Below, one piece after another: positions 49,210 to 58,503 of a stretch of 64,000 bases of DNA. Source of the stretch: Candidatus Omnitrophica bacterium UBA6210 (GTDB lineage Bacteria > Omnitrophota > Gorgyraeia > Velamenicoccales > Velamenicoccaceae); NCBI GenBank assembly GCA_002421805.1, contig DISM01000004.1, forward strand, positions 124,001 through 188,000. Direction: 5' to 3'. The notes under the pieces were generated by a model, which had not been told where the DNA came from, made no database searches, and saw only the letters and a list, made by a program, of their open reading frames with translations. Position numbers and translations under genes: made by a program. Every line of letters starts with the position of its first letter. Positions within the stretch are counted from its first letter, which is position 1.

Positions 49210-50343
49210 TTACCAGTCTCTCCAATATGTTCCACCAAACAAGATAGACATATAAGGAGGACAACCAAACGTAATACTATTTAAGTAAAACGAACCAAGC
49301 GCAAACAGAGCAAATAAAATGGCAACCAATGTCCTCTGATTAGGCTTAAATAGCATTAACAATGAAACAATTATCACTGGCTCTCCTACGCTTAACAATA
49401 TTCCACAACGTGAAGCAAACAATGCGATATCGTTGAAAATGAACCTCCACATAGTCGAAGCGCAATAAAAAACAAATAAAACATTAAAATACTTCAATTT
49501 TTGCATTAAAAAATCCCGATACTTCAATGACAATAAACAAATTACCAGTTGCTTCAACATTGTCGGCCTTAACACACCCGCTGCGTAACCAAATCTTTCA
49601 TCGCTAAGATAATTCAAACCATTATCTAATAGCATACTGCTACCTTTGAACTGTATAAAATGACTAAATAGTAAATTTGCGATAGGCGTAAAGGCACCTA
49701 GAATAAAGGCCCCGACCAACAAAAAGAATAACGTTTTCGTTGAAAGCTTTAACCGATACAATAGATAACCGAATAGAACAAAAATTGAAGAGATGTGAAA
49801 AAAACATGCAACGAGAATCACAATGAAAAATTTTAAATCATTTTTATTAACCAAATAAGACATCCCAAATAAAACAAATGCCATTGCAATGCCGGTTCTC
49901 ATCGCCACCATTACCCCACTAAAATAATGTGTTGCATAGAAAAAAACGACAGTAAGAATAAAATATGGTGAATATTTTTTAAAAGCGTATAAGTCTAAGG
50001 CTACGGTGATAAAAGCGAATGATAAAAACATAATAAGAGGATTATCAGAAAAACACTTGAGGACAGAGTTAAAGAGAACAAAAAGATATTCCATTCTAAA
50101 TTGCGTAAATGCCCCCCCACATAGAAATGCTGGCAACGGGGGAATCATATCGTAAACCCATACATATGCTTCTTGGTCACTCCAACCAACTCGGGTACCG
50201 GCAAAAATCGACAAAACAAAAACCAAAAGATAATACAAAATCATCTTTTTCTTTTCACTATTTTTTCTAAAATCAAAAAATAACGACAAACAAATTAACA
50301 AAAATAAAAAGAAATAATATATGTACCGTCCTCCAATAATCAT
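49210..50343 (-). CDS. EpsG/Wzy-type polysaccharide polymerase
   Basis: The 377-residue protein is very hydrophobic, with about ten to twelve TM helices and a large periplasmic loop region. The N-terminal SIFAGTRVGWSDQEAYVWVYDM matches the EpsG family pattern (Arg plus a GxDxxxY-like motif). It would join repeat units in the periplasm in a Wzx/Wzy pathway, fitting the neighbouring flippase. Very AT-rich. It overlaps the upstream glycosyltransferase by 4 bp. Confidence 0.82.
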   Translation of the reverse strand: MIIGGRYIYYFFLFLLICLSLFFDFRKNSEKKKMILYYLLVFVLSIFAGTRVGWSDQEAYVWVYDMIPPLPAFLCGGAFTQFRMEYLFVLFNSVLKCFSDNPLIMFLSFAFITVALDLYAFKKYSPYFILTVVFFYATHYFSGVMVAMRTGIAMAFVLFGMSYLVNKNDLKFFIVILVACFFHISSIFVLFGYLLYRLKLSTKTLFFLLVGAFILGAFTPIANLLFSHFIQFKGSSMLLDNGLNYLSDERFGYAAGVLRPTMLKQLVICLLSLKYRDFLMQKLKYFNVLFVFYCASTMWRFIFNDIALFASRCGILLSVGEPVIIVSLLMLFKPNQRTLVAILFALFALGSFYLNSITFGCPPYMSILFGGTYWRDW

Positions 50344-51497
50344 ATTTGATGTTCCTTGTTATGATAAAAAAATAACAATCGCCGTATATTTGTTTTTAAC
50401 TCAAAATTGGAATTGTAATATTTAGACAAAGGCACTTCAGAATCTTCTTTCTTTGAATGAGAAAGAAGATCCTCTATCTTATTAACCCACTCATCAAGGG
50501 GTTCTCCTAGATTCAATAGTATTGCGTTTTTGGCATCAAGGATAGCTTCTTCAGAGAAAGTATCTGCTCCTAGGCAACAACAACCAGCCAATTGAGCCTC
50601 AATAAAAGCCAACGGCATCCCCTCATATAAAGAAGGAAGCAAGAAAACATCGACAACTGATCGCAAAAGATTTGGCACATCATCTCTAAGACCTAAAAAA
50701 ATAACCCTGTCAAGAATTCCTAGATGCCGAACTTGTTTTTCAACAACTCCTCTTAGATTCCCATCACCTATCAATACTAAATAAAGATCATTGCCACGAT
50801 CTAGCAGCCTTTTAAAAATTCTAATGAGAAAAAAATGATTTTTCACTGGCTCAAACCTACCGACATGTCCAATTACCTTAACGCCAGCGGGAATGCCAAG
50901 AGATAATGGCAATAATCTATCTCTGGGGATATCAAAGCGTTTAAAATCTATCCCACAAGGCAATATTTGCCATCTAGCATCTTTGACCCAATTTTTCCCA
51001 AATTGATCTTTCGCCGTTTCAGAACTTCCTCCTATACCTTTTGTTGCGAAAAAATGAATGAGAATGCGCATTGATTCAACATATGCCCTCCTCCAAATAC
51101 CACTATGACTTTCCTTGAGCCTAGTATCCGTATGTGCATGCACAATGCGTACAGGTATTTTCAAAATATAACCAACCAACATAATAAATCCACTAAAATA
51201 ATGCACGTGAGAATGGAGCACATCATAAGGTCCATTTTCACGTACAACTTTTTTTAAATCACTATAAATCGAAAGAACAGATGGCCGAATGCTTTTTGTT
51301 TTAAAAATCCTACATCCTAACTTGAAGACTTCATTTTCAAGGGGAGCCTCCTTAGGAGAAACCGCAAAAAAATCAAATTGATAACCAGGTTTGGGAAGAT
51401 TTCTCGCTACATTTAGCAACCATGTCTCAACACCTCCAACGTTAAACCCACCGATAACATGCAAAACCTTGATCGGTCTTTTTTTTTCTTTTCTCAT
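50340..51497 (-). CDS. family 4 glycosyltransferase (EpsF-like)
   Basis: Protein of about 385 residues starting RPIKVLHVIGGFNVGGVETWLLNVAR, typical of EpsF-type GT4 enzymes. The donor site has KVIGHVGRFEPVKNHFFLIRIF and VDVFLLPSLYEGMPLAFIEAQLAGCCCLGADTFSEEA. The start at 51497 lies one base after the flippase stop. Part of the cassette; sugar specificity unknown. Confidence 0.9.
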   Translation of the reverse strand: MRKEKKRPIKVLHVIGGFNVGGVETWLLNVARNLPKPGYQFDFFAVSPKEAPLENEVFKLGCRIFKTKSIRPSVLSIYSDLKKVVRENGPYDVLHSHVHYFSGFIMLVGYILKIPVRIVHAHTDTRLKESHSGIWRRAYVESMRILIHFFATKGIGGSSETAKDQFGKNWVKDARWQILPCGIDFKRFDIPRDRLLPLSLGIPAGVKVIGHVGRFEPVKNHFFLIRIFKRLLDRGNDLYLVLIGDGNLRGVVEKQVRHLGILDRVIFLGLRDDVPNLLRSVVDVFLLPSLYEGMPLAFIEAQLAGCCCLGADTFSEEAILDAKNAILLNLGEPLDEWVNKIEDLLSHSKKEDSEVPLSKYYNSNFELKTNIRRLLFFYHNKEHQI

Positions 51498-51498
51498 A

Positions 51499-52758
51499 CT
51501 AGTTACTCCTGACTGCTCGTCTAACGATAAAGGCACCACCTACAATCTGAATCAATGCTGATACAATAAGTGCCATTGCCGCACCGTACAATTTAAAATA
51601 AGGAATTAAGAGAAGGGAAATCAAAAAAGTTGCTACAAGAACCGTTAAGAAAAGAGGCACCTGCAGATTAAATTGTCTGGCGGCTGTCATTGCATAACCC
51701 AACGCAGATGCTACACCCGAGAGCGTAGCGGATATCATGAGTACTATAAAAAGGTTCGAATATGCTGCGTATTCATGAGTATAAATGAGGGATAATATTT
51801 TCTCGCCACCGATAGAAATAATTAACACTCCCAATAAACCAATCGTGAGGTTAATGAAAATCATTCTTTTAAGAAGCTCTCTGAATGCCGGTATATCATT
51901 ATCTGCAAAATGTCGGGCCATCCTTGGTACTACTACCTGTCCCAACGCCTGTATAAACATATTAACAACGACTGTGGTATATGCCAACGCGGCAAAAATA
52001 CCAAGATCTCTTGAGCCAAGATATTTTGCAATTGCATAATTAGGTATATTTGCATTCAACGAAATAATCCCCATCACAATCCCCAATGGAAAGGCAAGAA
52101 CGATAATGCGAAAAAGGATTGTTCGGCGATCTAGGAATGAAAAAAACGACAACTTAGCCAATGAACGATGAGAAATGTCTTCCACTGTCTCTAATAAACG
52201 CCGCCCCATCTGCCAATCATAAAGAGCCAGCACCACCATCCATGCGCACAAAAGACCAAACAACGACCAGGGGAGGCTTAATGAGAAATAAAATACAGAG
52301 CCTAAAACTACGACGGAAAGTACCCCTTTGATAATCATAGATTTTGCAATAACAGACATCTTCTCGTGTTGTTGAAATAAACCATAAAAGACATCGCTTA
52401 AAGACTCGACCGATTTGGCCAAAGCAAGAACAAGTGTTGCCAAAAATACAATTTTTTTAAAATGCCCTACGCAAAGAATTAATAATACTATGGAGAGGGC
52501 TACGACCGTTGATGCAATCCTTACAGCCATATAATCGGAAAAAAAATATTCTTTTTTTGCGTCAGTCGCCTGGACTCCACGCAATTGCATGTTCGTGATC
52601 ATGATTACAGGCGTAATGATCGCGGAGGCCAGGGCAAACTGCCCTACGACTTGCGGACTACCGAGCTTAGCAAGAACAACCAACATCCCCCATTGACAAC
52701 CTGCATAGATTGCATTGCCGACTAGAGTCCAAGAGAAGTTTTTTTTCAAAGAAGTCAT
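51499..52758 (-). CDS. wzx: Wzx-like polysaccharide flippase (MOP/oligosaccharidyl-lipid superfamily)
   Basis: Protein of about 419 residues with roughly twelve to fourteen TM helices. The N-terminus MTSLKKNFSWTLVGNAIYAGCQWGMLVVLAKLGSPQVVGQFALA is the classic Wzx/RfbX start. It moves undecaprenyl-linked repeat units across the inner membrane. The start at 52758 is chosen by family alignment; the ribosome-binding site is weak. It is first of the AT-rich cassette, downstream of the HTH gene. Confidence 0.9.
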   Translation of the reverse strand: MTSLKKNFSWTLVGNAIYAGCQWGMLVVLAKLGSPQVVGQFALASAIITPVIMITNMQLRGVQATDAKKEYFFSDYMAVRIASTVVALSIVLLILCVGHFKKIVFLATLVLALAKSVESLSDVFYGLFQQHEKMSVIAKSMIIKGVLSVVVLGSVFYFSLSLPWSLFGLLCAWMVVLALYDWQMGRRLLETVEDISHRSLAKLSFFSFLDRRTILFRIIVLAFPLGIVMGIISLNANIPNYAIAKYLGSRDLGIFAALAYTTVVVNMFIQALGQVVVPRMARHFADNDIPAFRELLKRMIFINLTIGLLGVLIISIGGEKILSLIYTHEYAAYSNLFIVLMISATLSGVASALGYAMTAARQFNLQVPLFLTVLVATFLISLLLIPYFKLYGAAMALIVSALIQIVGGAFIVRRAVRSN

Positions 52759-52881
52759 TTTATCTTTTGAATTCCTCAACTCCCACCCAATCTGATTATC
52801 TACGGCATGCGTCAAAATCCATCGCTCCAATCGAGCATAAACTCTTGTTATTACATAGGCAAGAATCCGAACAATTCATTT

Positions 52882-53064
52882 TTATATGCCCTTGTAACGA
52901 CGACGGATATACCTGTCTATCTCCTGCGCAGGGATACGGTAGCCGCCGCGGCGGCCCTCTTTGTAAGCGGCAATCCTCTTGTCCCTTATCAGGGAACGCA
53001 GGTATTCCTCGCTTACGCGTAGGATATTCGCGGCCTCTTTGGTCAAAAGCAGTTTTTTTTCCAT
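52882..53064 (-). CDS. small excisionase/MerR-type helix-turn-helix protein
   Basis: The 60-residue protein is one winged HTH_17-type domain: LLTKEAANILRVSEEYLRSLIRDKRIAAYKEGRRGGYRIPAQEIDRYI. Such proteins act as excisionases of mobile elements or as small regulators. No Shine-Dalgarno sequence is visible before the ATG. Instead, a perfect palindrome (53081-53110) lies 17 bp upstream, in the 5' leader. It has its own promoter (53158-53185). It stands at the head of the glycan cassette, so it may regulate it or be a relic of its arrival. Confidence 0.85.
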   Translation of the reverse strand: MEKKLLLTKEAANILRVSEEYLRSLIRDKRIAAYKEGRRGGYRIPAQEIDRYIRRRYKGI

Positions 53065-53080
53065 ATGTTGTGGGGGCTGG

Positions 53081-53110
53081 CCCCGTTAGAAAGCTCGCTT
53101 TCTAACGGGG
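53081..53110. repeat. CCCCGTTAGA-type perfect palindrome, copy 2
   Basis: Arms CCCCGTTAGAAAGC and GCTTTCTAACGGGG around a 2-base loop, no mismatch. The outer ten bases equal copy 1 at 22746-22776; the inner four differ but still pair. Located in the predicted leader of the small HTH gene. Confidence 0.75.
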
Positions 53111-53157
53111 TAAATGCTGTTTAACACGATTTATCACAATTCAAGACAAGGTAAAAA

Positions 53158-53185
53158 AGTATAACATATCTTTTTCAATCGTCAA
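53158..53185 (-). promoter_or_regulatory. promoter of the small HTH gene and possibly the glycan cassette
   Basis: TTGACG (53180-53185), 16-bp spacer, TATACT (53158-53163) on the minus strand. The next genes downstream are the HTH gene and, after a 123-bp gap, the flippase. The region 53065-53206 otherwise holds only the palindrome. Confidence 0.65.
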
Positions 53186-53206
53186 GGTTTTGGTTTTAAA
53201 ATAGAT

Positions 53207-53563
53207 TTAATAAGTATTATTTGTAAGGGCTGCTGCTAATGGCGCGTAGGTAGCGTAAACCTCTTGATACGCCTTACTGAAAGGCTTAAGCTCAACCGCT
53301 TGTTTGATCTGGGAGAGGACGAGACGAAGAGTAAAATAATCGGGTGCCGGGTTTTTCCCGGCAAGGTCCAAGGCGTAACCCATATGATATTCCGCCCTTG
53401 AGGGTTCAGTTTCTATGGCTTTCTCAAACAGCCCCTTCTTATAATAATATTGCGAATCAAGGGGGTTAAGAACGCTCGACTCATAGTGGCTTGCCGCCAA
53501 TAAGACCAGAAGATAACCGCAGTAAAACACGCTTAAAACGAGCATTGTAATCTTAAGCTTCAT
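53207..53563 (-). CDS. membrane-anchored TPR-like protein
   Basis: The 118-residue protein has one N-terminal TM segment (about 4-24), then helical repeats of TPR character (SQYYYKKGLFEKAIETEPSRAEYHMGYALDLAG and SQIKQAVELKPFSKAYQEVYATYAPLA). It follows the O-antigen ligase by 4 bp; such ligases often carry TPR units at the C-terminus, so this may be a split-off partner. Last gene of the FecR-to-ligase operon. Confidence 0.75.
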   Translation of the reverse strand: MKLKITMLVLSVFYCGYLLVLLAASHYESSVLNPLDSQYYYKKGLFEKAIETEPSRAEYHMGYALDLAGKNPAPDYFTLRLVLSQIKQAVELKPFSKAYQEVYATYAPLAAALTNNTY

Positions 53564-53567
53564 GTAT

Positions 53568-55013
53568 TTACCTTAATTTACGCAAGGCCGACGCATACAA
53601 GCGGACAAAATATATCCAAAACGCCGCAATAAAAAACAAGCCAACAATGCCTGTTTCAGACACAAGCTGGAGATAATCACAGTGCGCATAGAGCAAAGAC
53701 TTTTCTCCCCATTCATGGGTGCGGTATTTGGGAAAGATGCTCTGGAACGTCCCGAAACCCGTGCCCGTCAGAGGAAAATCCTTGATGATATTTTTCGTGT
53801 CCTGCCACATTTGCGGCCTTATTTCGCTCAAGACTGAAGATTCATGAATAACGGAGCGGATGGCACTGTTCAATTGATAGAATCTCTCAAAAGTCTCATC
53901 AGGGCCTATCCAGAAGGTGAATACCCCGCTCAATAGAACGATCAGGATAAAAAAGAACATAAGTCTTCCCCGGCGGCTTTTTCTGGTCCGGATGATGATG
54001 AGAAAATAGAAAACAAACACCGCCATGACGAAGCTCAGGATCCCGCCGCGGCTGGAAGAATAAAATATGGAGCCGATCATCACCGCCGCGCATAGAAACT
54101 GGCGCAGGGCACTGCTGGCCTCCTGTGTAGAGAACCACATCAACTTGTCTTTCAGGCCTTTGAGCCTGAAAAGGGATGAATAACGCACCTTGGCCATAAA
54201 AGACGCCAAAGCAAGGCTCGAACACATGCCCATGAATCCGGCATAATGGTCGTAATTAACATAGGGCCCAAAGTGTCCACCGTCTTTTTCTATCACCCAG
54301 TAGATCTTGGCGTTGCCGCTCAACTTATGCGCGATACCGAACAAGGCTATAAAAAAACCGATAAAAATAATGGCGTTAACCGTTTTCTGAATAAAGGCGG
54401 CATCGACCCCGCCCCCTTCCCTGTCGATCACAACAGCCAAACCAAATAACACCGTGAAATAAAACGCATTGGCTGTGATGTGCAGGTTAAAATCAACCAG
54501 GCTATGCAGAAGGATCGCCAGGACCCCTGTCAGACAGCCGAGTTTCAGGTAAACGAGCGTATTGTGTTCCAAGTCAGTGGTCTTGCGGCCGTTACCCTGC
54601 GACGCCCTGAAAAGGATATATAGGAATACGAGGCCGCAGGCGATGATCTTGATAAATTCCGATATGGTCAGCCACGGATAGACGCTGATGGAGCGCCAGG
54701 AATTTAGCCACGGGTATGTGAGGGAAAAATCGGAGTAAAATTTAAATGTGTTGAACGAAAGCGCCTTGAGGATGGCCGGCGGTAAAGGGACAAGCTGGAA
54801 AATTACGTATCCGGCAAAGACAACGCTCATGACCACGACGGGAATAGAGAAGAGTTTTTTGAAACTGAAATCGGGGTGGAAAACTGCGGAGTTGAATAAG
54901 ATGACTGCGGCGGTCGAAAACAGCGTGATGGACCACGGATGCACCGAGCCCAACGCCAGAGGCAGGAATATCAATAACGCGATAAACAAGGCATCGCTAT
55001 ACCTTCTGAGCAT
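53568..55013 (-). CDS. O-antigen ligase/polymerase family membrane protein (Wzy_C)
   Basis: The 481-residue protein has about twelve TM helices and the Wzy_C hallmark region: SRGGILSFVMAV, then a periplasmic loop with GTGFGTFQSIFPKY and YAHCDYLQLVSETGIVG. It would ligate or polymerise glycan in the periplasm. Since the cassette also has an EpsG-type polymerase, this one may be the ligase, or act on a different polymer. It overlaps wzc by 17 bp. Confidence 0.88.
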   Translation of the reverse strand: MLRRYSDALFIALLIFLPLALGSVHPWSITLFSTAAVILFNSAVFHPDFSFKKLFSIPVVVMSVVFAGYVIFQLVPLPPAILKALSFNTFKFYSDFSLTYPWLNSWRSISVYPWLTISEFIKIIACGLVFLYILFRASQGNGRKTTDLEHNTLVYLKLGCLTGVLAILLHSLVDFNLHITANAFYFTVLFGLAVVIDREGGGVDAAFIQKTVNAIIFIGFFIALFGIAHKLSGNAKIYWVIEKDGGHFGPYVNYDHYAGFMGMCSSLALASFMAKVRYSSLFRLKGLKDKLMWFSTQEASSALRQFLCAAVMIGSIFYSSSRGGILSFVMAVFVFYFLIIIRTRKSRRGRLMFFFILIVLLSGVFTFWIGPDETFERFYQLNSAIRSVIHESSVLSEIRPQMWQDTKNIIKDFPLTGTGFGTFQSIFPKYRTHEWGEKSLLYAHCDYLQLVSETGIVGLFFIAAFWIYFVRLYASALRKLR

Positions 55014-56625
55014 TCTGCAGGTAATAATTGTAATACGCGTATTCCTTGGAATCCTCCAGCTTCGCCATATTCAAGACACTGCCGAGGATCCTGGCATGCA
55101 CGGAATGGACAAGTTTCGCCGACCTGATGGCGGCCTGCCTGTGCGTCAGGCCGGCCTTGCAGACGAGGATGGCGGCATCGACCTTTGTGGAAAGGACGAC
55201 GGCGTCCGTAGCCGCCAAAACAGGCGGAGCGTCAAAAATGATCCTGTCATAATGCTTGGAGAGCTCCTCGATCAACAGCCCCAGCTTCTTTGACCCCAAC
55301 AGCTCCGCCGGGTTCAAGGCAATGGCGCCGCAGGAGATAAAATCGAGGTTGGCGACACCCGTGTCTTTGGTGTATTTCCTGAAATCCATGTGCTCGCTGG
55401 CCAAAAGCTCTGTCAGGCCGTTCTCGCAGGGCTTGTTGAAAACCGTATGCAGGGCCGGCTTGCGCAAATCGCCCTCGACAAGAATGACCCTGCCTTCGAA
55501 TTTTGCAAAAGCAGTGGCCAGGTTGACGGCAGACGTTGTCTTGCCTTCGGATGGCCCGGCGCTGGTAACCAAAAGGACCTTCTTGCTTAAATCAGGATTG
55601 CTGTAAATGATCCCTGTCCTCAAACTCCTGAACCTCTCGGCCAGGATCGAGCGGCTGTCTTTGGCAGAAACAAGAGCAACAGGGAACGAATCTTTCGCGT
55701 CTTTCTCCGGCTGATAGGGCGGCACAGCCGCCAGGCACGGCATATGCAGAAAATTCTCGATGTCCGACGGGTTCTTTATGCTCTGGTCAATGTTTTCCAG
55801 GAGAAAGACGAATGCCACTCCGGAAAAACCGCCTAAAAACAACGCCAGGACCAGGTTAAACACAAGCTTTGGCCGAACCGGCGATTTTGCCACCTGGCCG
55901 GAATCCAGGACTTTGACACTGGCATTGAAGCTCTTCTGTCTCTCGCCTTTGATCTTGGCATCGATGGCTTCGATTTCCGAGCGCAGACCCTGGATAATAG
56001 GGTGTTTTTCCTTCACATATTTCAAGTTCTGGTCGATCTCCGTTTCCAGCTCGCTCTTGCGCTGGATAAGCTGGTCCATCGAAGAAAATACAATATACGC
56101 ATTGACCCAGTTGTTGACGATCTCTGCCGCGAGCACAGAATCCACGTCTTCGGCGCTGATCTCAATGATCTGGGTCATACGCACAGGGCTCACCTTGATA
56201 TGCTTCAATAGGCGGCCTATGCGTTCATCCTTGCTTAGCTTTCCCGAATCCCTGCCCCTGCCGCGCAAACTGCCCCAGGGTTGATATCCGCCGAGCGCAT
56301 CATAAGCCAACTGCCCGACAGACCGGCTCTTCAAGACCTCGATCTGCGAATTGTAATAGTTGGCGCGGTCTTCGTAGTCGGTAAAAACCTGATCGTCCAC
56401 CTTGGTGATGCGCGGGGCCTTGTTTTCGACGAGGATACGGGCTGTGGATTTATAGACAGGCCGCGCGATCAATGAATACAAAAACGCGACGCCGACACAC
56501 ACATAAACAAAATTGAGGATCAGCCTGTGGTGCTTTTTGAGCTTGGCGATCACCTCATGGAGGTCGATCTCGATGATGGCATCTTCCTTGTGGAACGGCT
56601 CGTTTTCAGCAGAGGGATTGAACAT
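54997..56625 (-). CDS. wzc: Wzc-like polysaccharide co-polymerase and tyrosine autokinase
   Basis: Protein of about 542 residues. The Wzz domain has TM1 near 30-50 and TM2 near 280 (FNLVLALFLGGFSGVAFVFLLE). The cytoplasmic BY-kinase has Walker A SAGPSEGKTT, Walker A' EGDLRKPAL and Walker B IIFDAPPV. A tyrosine cluster ends the protein (EYAYYNYYLQN) for cyclic autophosphorylation. It controls chain length and export with Wza. The start MFNPSAENEP at 56625 directly abuts the wza stop. Confidence 0.94.
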   Translation of the reverse strand: MFNPSAENEPFHKEDAIIEIDLHEVIAKLKKHHRLILNFVYVCVGVAFLYSLIARPVYKSTARILVENKAPRITKVDDQVFTDYEDRANYYNSQIEVLKSRSVGQLAYDALGGYQPWGSLRGRGRDSGKLSKDERIGRLLKHIKVSPVRMTQIIEISAEDVDSVLAAEIVNNWVNAYIVFSSMDQLIQRKSELETEIDQNLKYVKEKHPIIQGLRSEIEAIDAKIKGERQKSFNASVKVLDSGQVAKSPVRPKLVFNLVLALFLGGFSGVAFVFLLENIDQSIKNPSDIENFLHMPCLAAVPPYQPEKDAKDSFPVALVSAKDSRSILAERFRSLRTGIIYSNPDLSKKVLLVTSAGPSEGKTTSAVNLATAFAKFEGRVILVEGDLRKPALHTVFNKPCENGLTELLASEHMDFRKYTKDTGVANLDFISCGAIALNPAELLGSKKLGLLIEELSKHYDRIIFDAPPVLAATDAVVLSTKVDAAILVCKAGLTHRQAAIRSAKLVHSVHARILGSVLNMAKLEDSKEYAYYNYYLQNAQKV

Positions 56626-56626
56626 T

Positions 56627-57211
56627 TTAGAATAAGCTTTCCGGAACGACAAGCACGTCGCCCGCCTGAAGGTAGATATTGTTTTTCTGTTTTTTGCCGT
56701 TGATGATGTCGCTCAGCCTGACCGGAATTTCCTTCTTTGTGCCGTCATCGTTGGTGCGCACGATCTTGGCGCGATTGGGAGAGGCGATCTTGGTGAAACC
56801 CTCGGCAAGCGATATCGCCTCGACGACCGTCAACTTGCCCTTGATGGGATACGCGCCCGGTTTTTTTACTTCCCCGATCACCGTCACTGTGCTGTATTCC
56901 TCGATGACGACGCTCACCTGCGGATTGACAAGATAGTCTTTTTCAAGAAGGGTGTAGAGCTTGTTCTCAAGCTCCGATACGGTAAGGCCCTCCACATCGA
57001 CTTCTCCAACAAGAGGGAATGTGATAAGGTTTTTGGAAGAAACGCGCACCTTCTGGGAGATCAGGCTGTCCTTGCCGTAATGCACGTCGATCTGCAGAAG
57101 GTTCTCCGGGCCGATGCGATAAGCCTTTTCCTCTTCGGCAAAAAGCCCGCAGGACATCGACAAAACAAACAAAAAAGCTATCGCCGTTTTTAATATAGGG
57201 TGCTTGGGCAT
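56627..57211 (-). CDS. wza: Wza-like polysaccharide export protein (Poly_export/SLBB)
   Basis: The 194-residue protein has a signal peptide (LFVLSMSCGLFAEE, with a Cys that could be lipidated), a Poly_export domain (YRIGPENLLQIDVHYGKDSLISQKVRV) and one SLBB domain (TVIGEVKKPGAYPIKGKLTVVEAISLA). It lacks the C-terminal amphipathic helix of E. coli Wza and has a single SLBB, so a separate outer membrane pore may be needed. The beta-barrel gene just upstream is the candidate. Confidence 0.92.
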   Translation of the reverse strand: MPKHPILKTAIAFLFVLSMSCGLFAEEEKAYRIGPENLLQIDVHYGKDSLISQKVRVSSKNLITFPLVGEVDVEGLTVSELENKLYTLLEKDYLVNPQVSVVIEEYSTVTVIGEVKKPGAYPIKGKLTVVEAISLAEGFTKIASPNRAKIVRTNDDGTKKEIPVRLSDIINGKKQKNNIYLQAGDVLVVPESLF

Positions 57212-57230
57212 AGGAAACGTAATGGCGGGG

Positions 57231-58469
57231 CTATATCATCAAGGTAACACTCACCGTCACCTGATTGTCCGTATAATCCTGAGTATCTATGTTTGAGAAG
57301 TCTTTGGCAAAGCCGTAGCCCACCCTTGCCTTGATCCACTCTTTGGCCTGATATTCCAGGGCCAAGCCGGCATTAAGGATGGTATCGCGGCGCTTTTTGT
57401 TCGCCGTAGGGCTGACTTCCGGATAAAGGTTCCTGTCGATGCCCAAGTTACAGATCAGCGTGTAATTACGCGCCAGGCGCTGTTCCAACTCCATCTGCAG
57501 GGAATTATTATTGTAATAGTTATTGTTCTCATAAATGGATTCGATGGCTGTATCCCAGAACGTCAGCCTCAATTGGGTGCGGTCGCTGAACTTGGTATAT
57601 GTGCCTATTTCTGCTACAAAATGATTAAAGCCTTCTTCGCCGGCATCGTTATATTCCCTGTTCTGGTAGCCGAATTTCGCAACACCGATCGTCTTGCCCG
57701 TGAGGTCGCCTTTAAAACCTGCCCTTATCTGGTTAAAATGCCCGTCGCGGGAATTATCTTTTGTATAATCGATGACGGCGTAGTTGTATTCCACCAGGGC
57801 CTTTGTCTTGGGGAAAAGCTGGTAGTATAACGTGTCCGTGCCGACGTCTTCGGTATAATTGTAATTATTAAGGTCCAGGGCGTTAAAATGCCTGGAAAAA
57901 TGGCCAAAGGCGACTTCATTCGCCAGTTTGTTGAACTCTGTCCCTAAAAATACCTCTCCTGTATTTTCCGTACGCCTGAGCAAAGTGGTGAATTCCGTGC
58001 CTGCCCTGTCCGACGTCTTATTAAAGAAATCCCTGAAAGCAAGATACCCGAAAGGAAGCCGGAAGTTAAGCAAGCTGGTAACATCCTGGTCCTGATAGTT
58101 GTTTTTGGAATAATTAAGATAGCTGCCCAACCTGGCGTTATAGAGAATCTGAAAATTATGGCGTTCGTCGATGCCGAACGGCAGGTCCATGAATACTCTC
58201 GGGTTGATCTCGTTGATCAAGTCCGCTTTTTTATCATCGGGGGAGAGATAGATGTTATCATCATAGCCCTGAGAAACTGTCAACGATCCCCTGAGCCTTG
58301 CCTGCCCGACGCGTATGGCGTTCTCTTTGTTGAGCTCTTTGCCCAGGACAATACCTTCAGGCTGAAACTCCTGCGTCAGGATCTGGGTCTGCCAGATACT
58401 GGCATGGGCCTGGCCGGCCAGAAGGAATACAACGGCCTGCATCAAAATCAACCTTTTTAAGAACTTCAT
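57231..58469 (-). CDS. outer membrane beta-barrel protein (BBP2-like) of the exopolysaccharide locus
   Basis: The 412-residue protein has a signal peptide (MQAVVFLLAGQAHAS) and then alternating beta-strand patterns rich in Tyr, Asn and Asp (GSLTVSQGYDDNIYLSP, YLNYSKNNYQDQDVTSLLNF). The last strand is DNQVTVSVTLMI. The SQGYDDNIYLSP start is typical of BBP2/PEP-CTERM-associated barrels. It is a good candidate for the outer membrane exit channel with Wza. No exosortase gene is in the window. Confidence 0.85.
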   Translation of the reverse strand: MKFLKRLILMQAVVFLLAGQAHASIWQTQILTQEFQPEGIVLGKELNKENAIRVGQARLRGSLTVSQGYDDNIYLSPDDKKADLINEINPRVFMDLPFGIDERHNFQILYNARLGSYLNYSKNNYQDQDVTSLLNFRLPFGYLAFRDFFNKTSDRAGTEFTTLLRRTENTGEVFLGTEFNKLANEVAFGHFSRHFNALDLNNYNYTEDVGTDTLYYQLFPKTKALVEYNYAVIDYTKDNSRDGHFNQIRAGFKGDLTGKTIGVAKFGYQNREYNDAGEEGFNHFVAEIGTYTKFSDRTQLRLTFWDTAIESIYENNNYYNNNSLQMELEQRLARNYTLICNLGIDRNLYPEVSPTANKKRRDTILNAGLALEYQAKEWIKARVGYGFAKDFSNIDTQDYTDNQVTVSVTLMI

Positions 58470-58503
58470 GAGATTCTCCCTTTAAGGGCTTTTTAAGAAC
58501 TGT

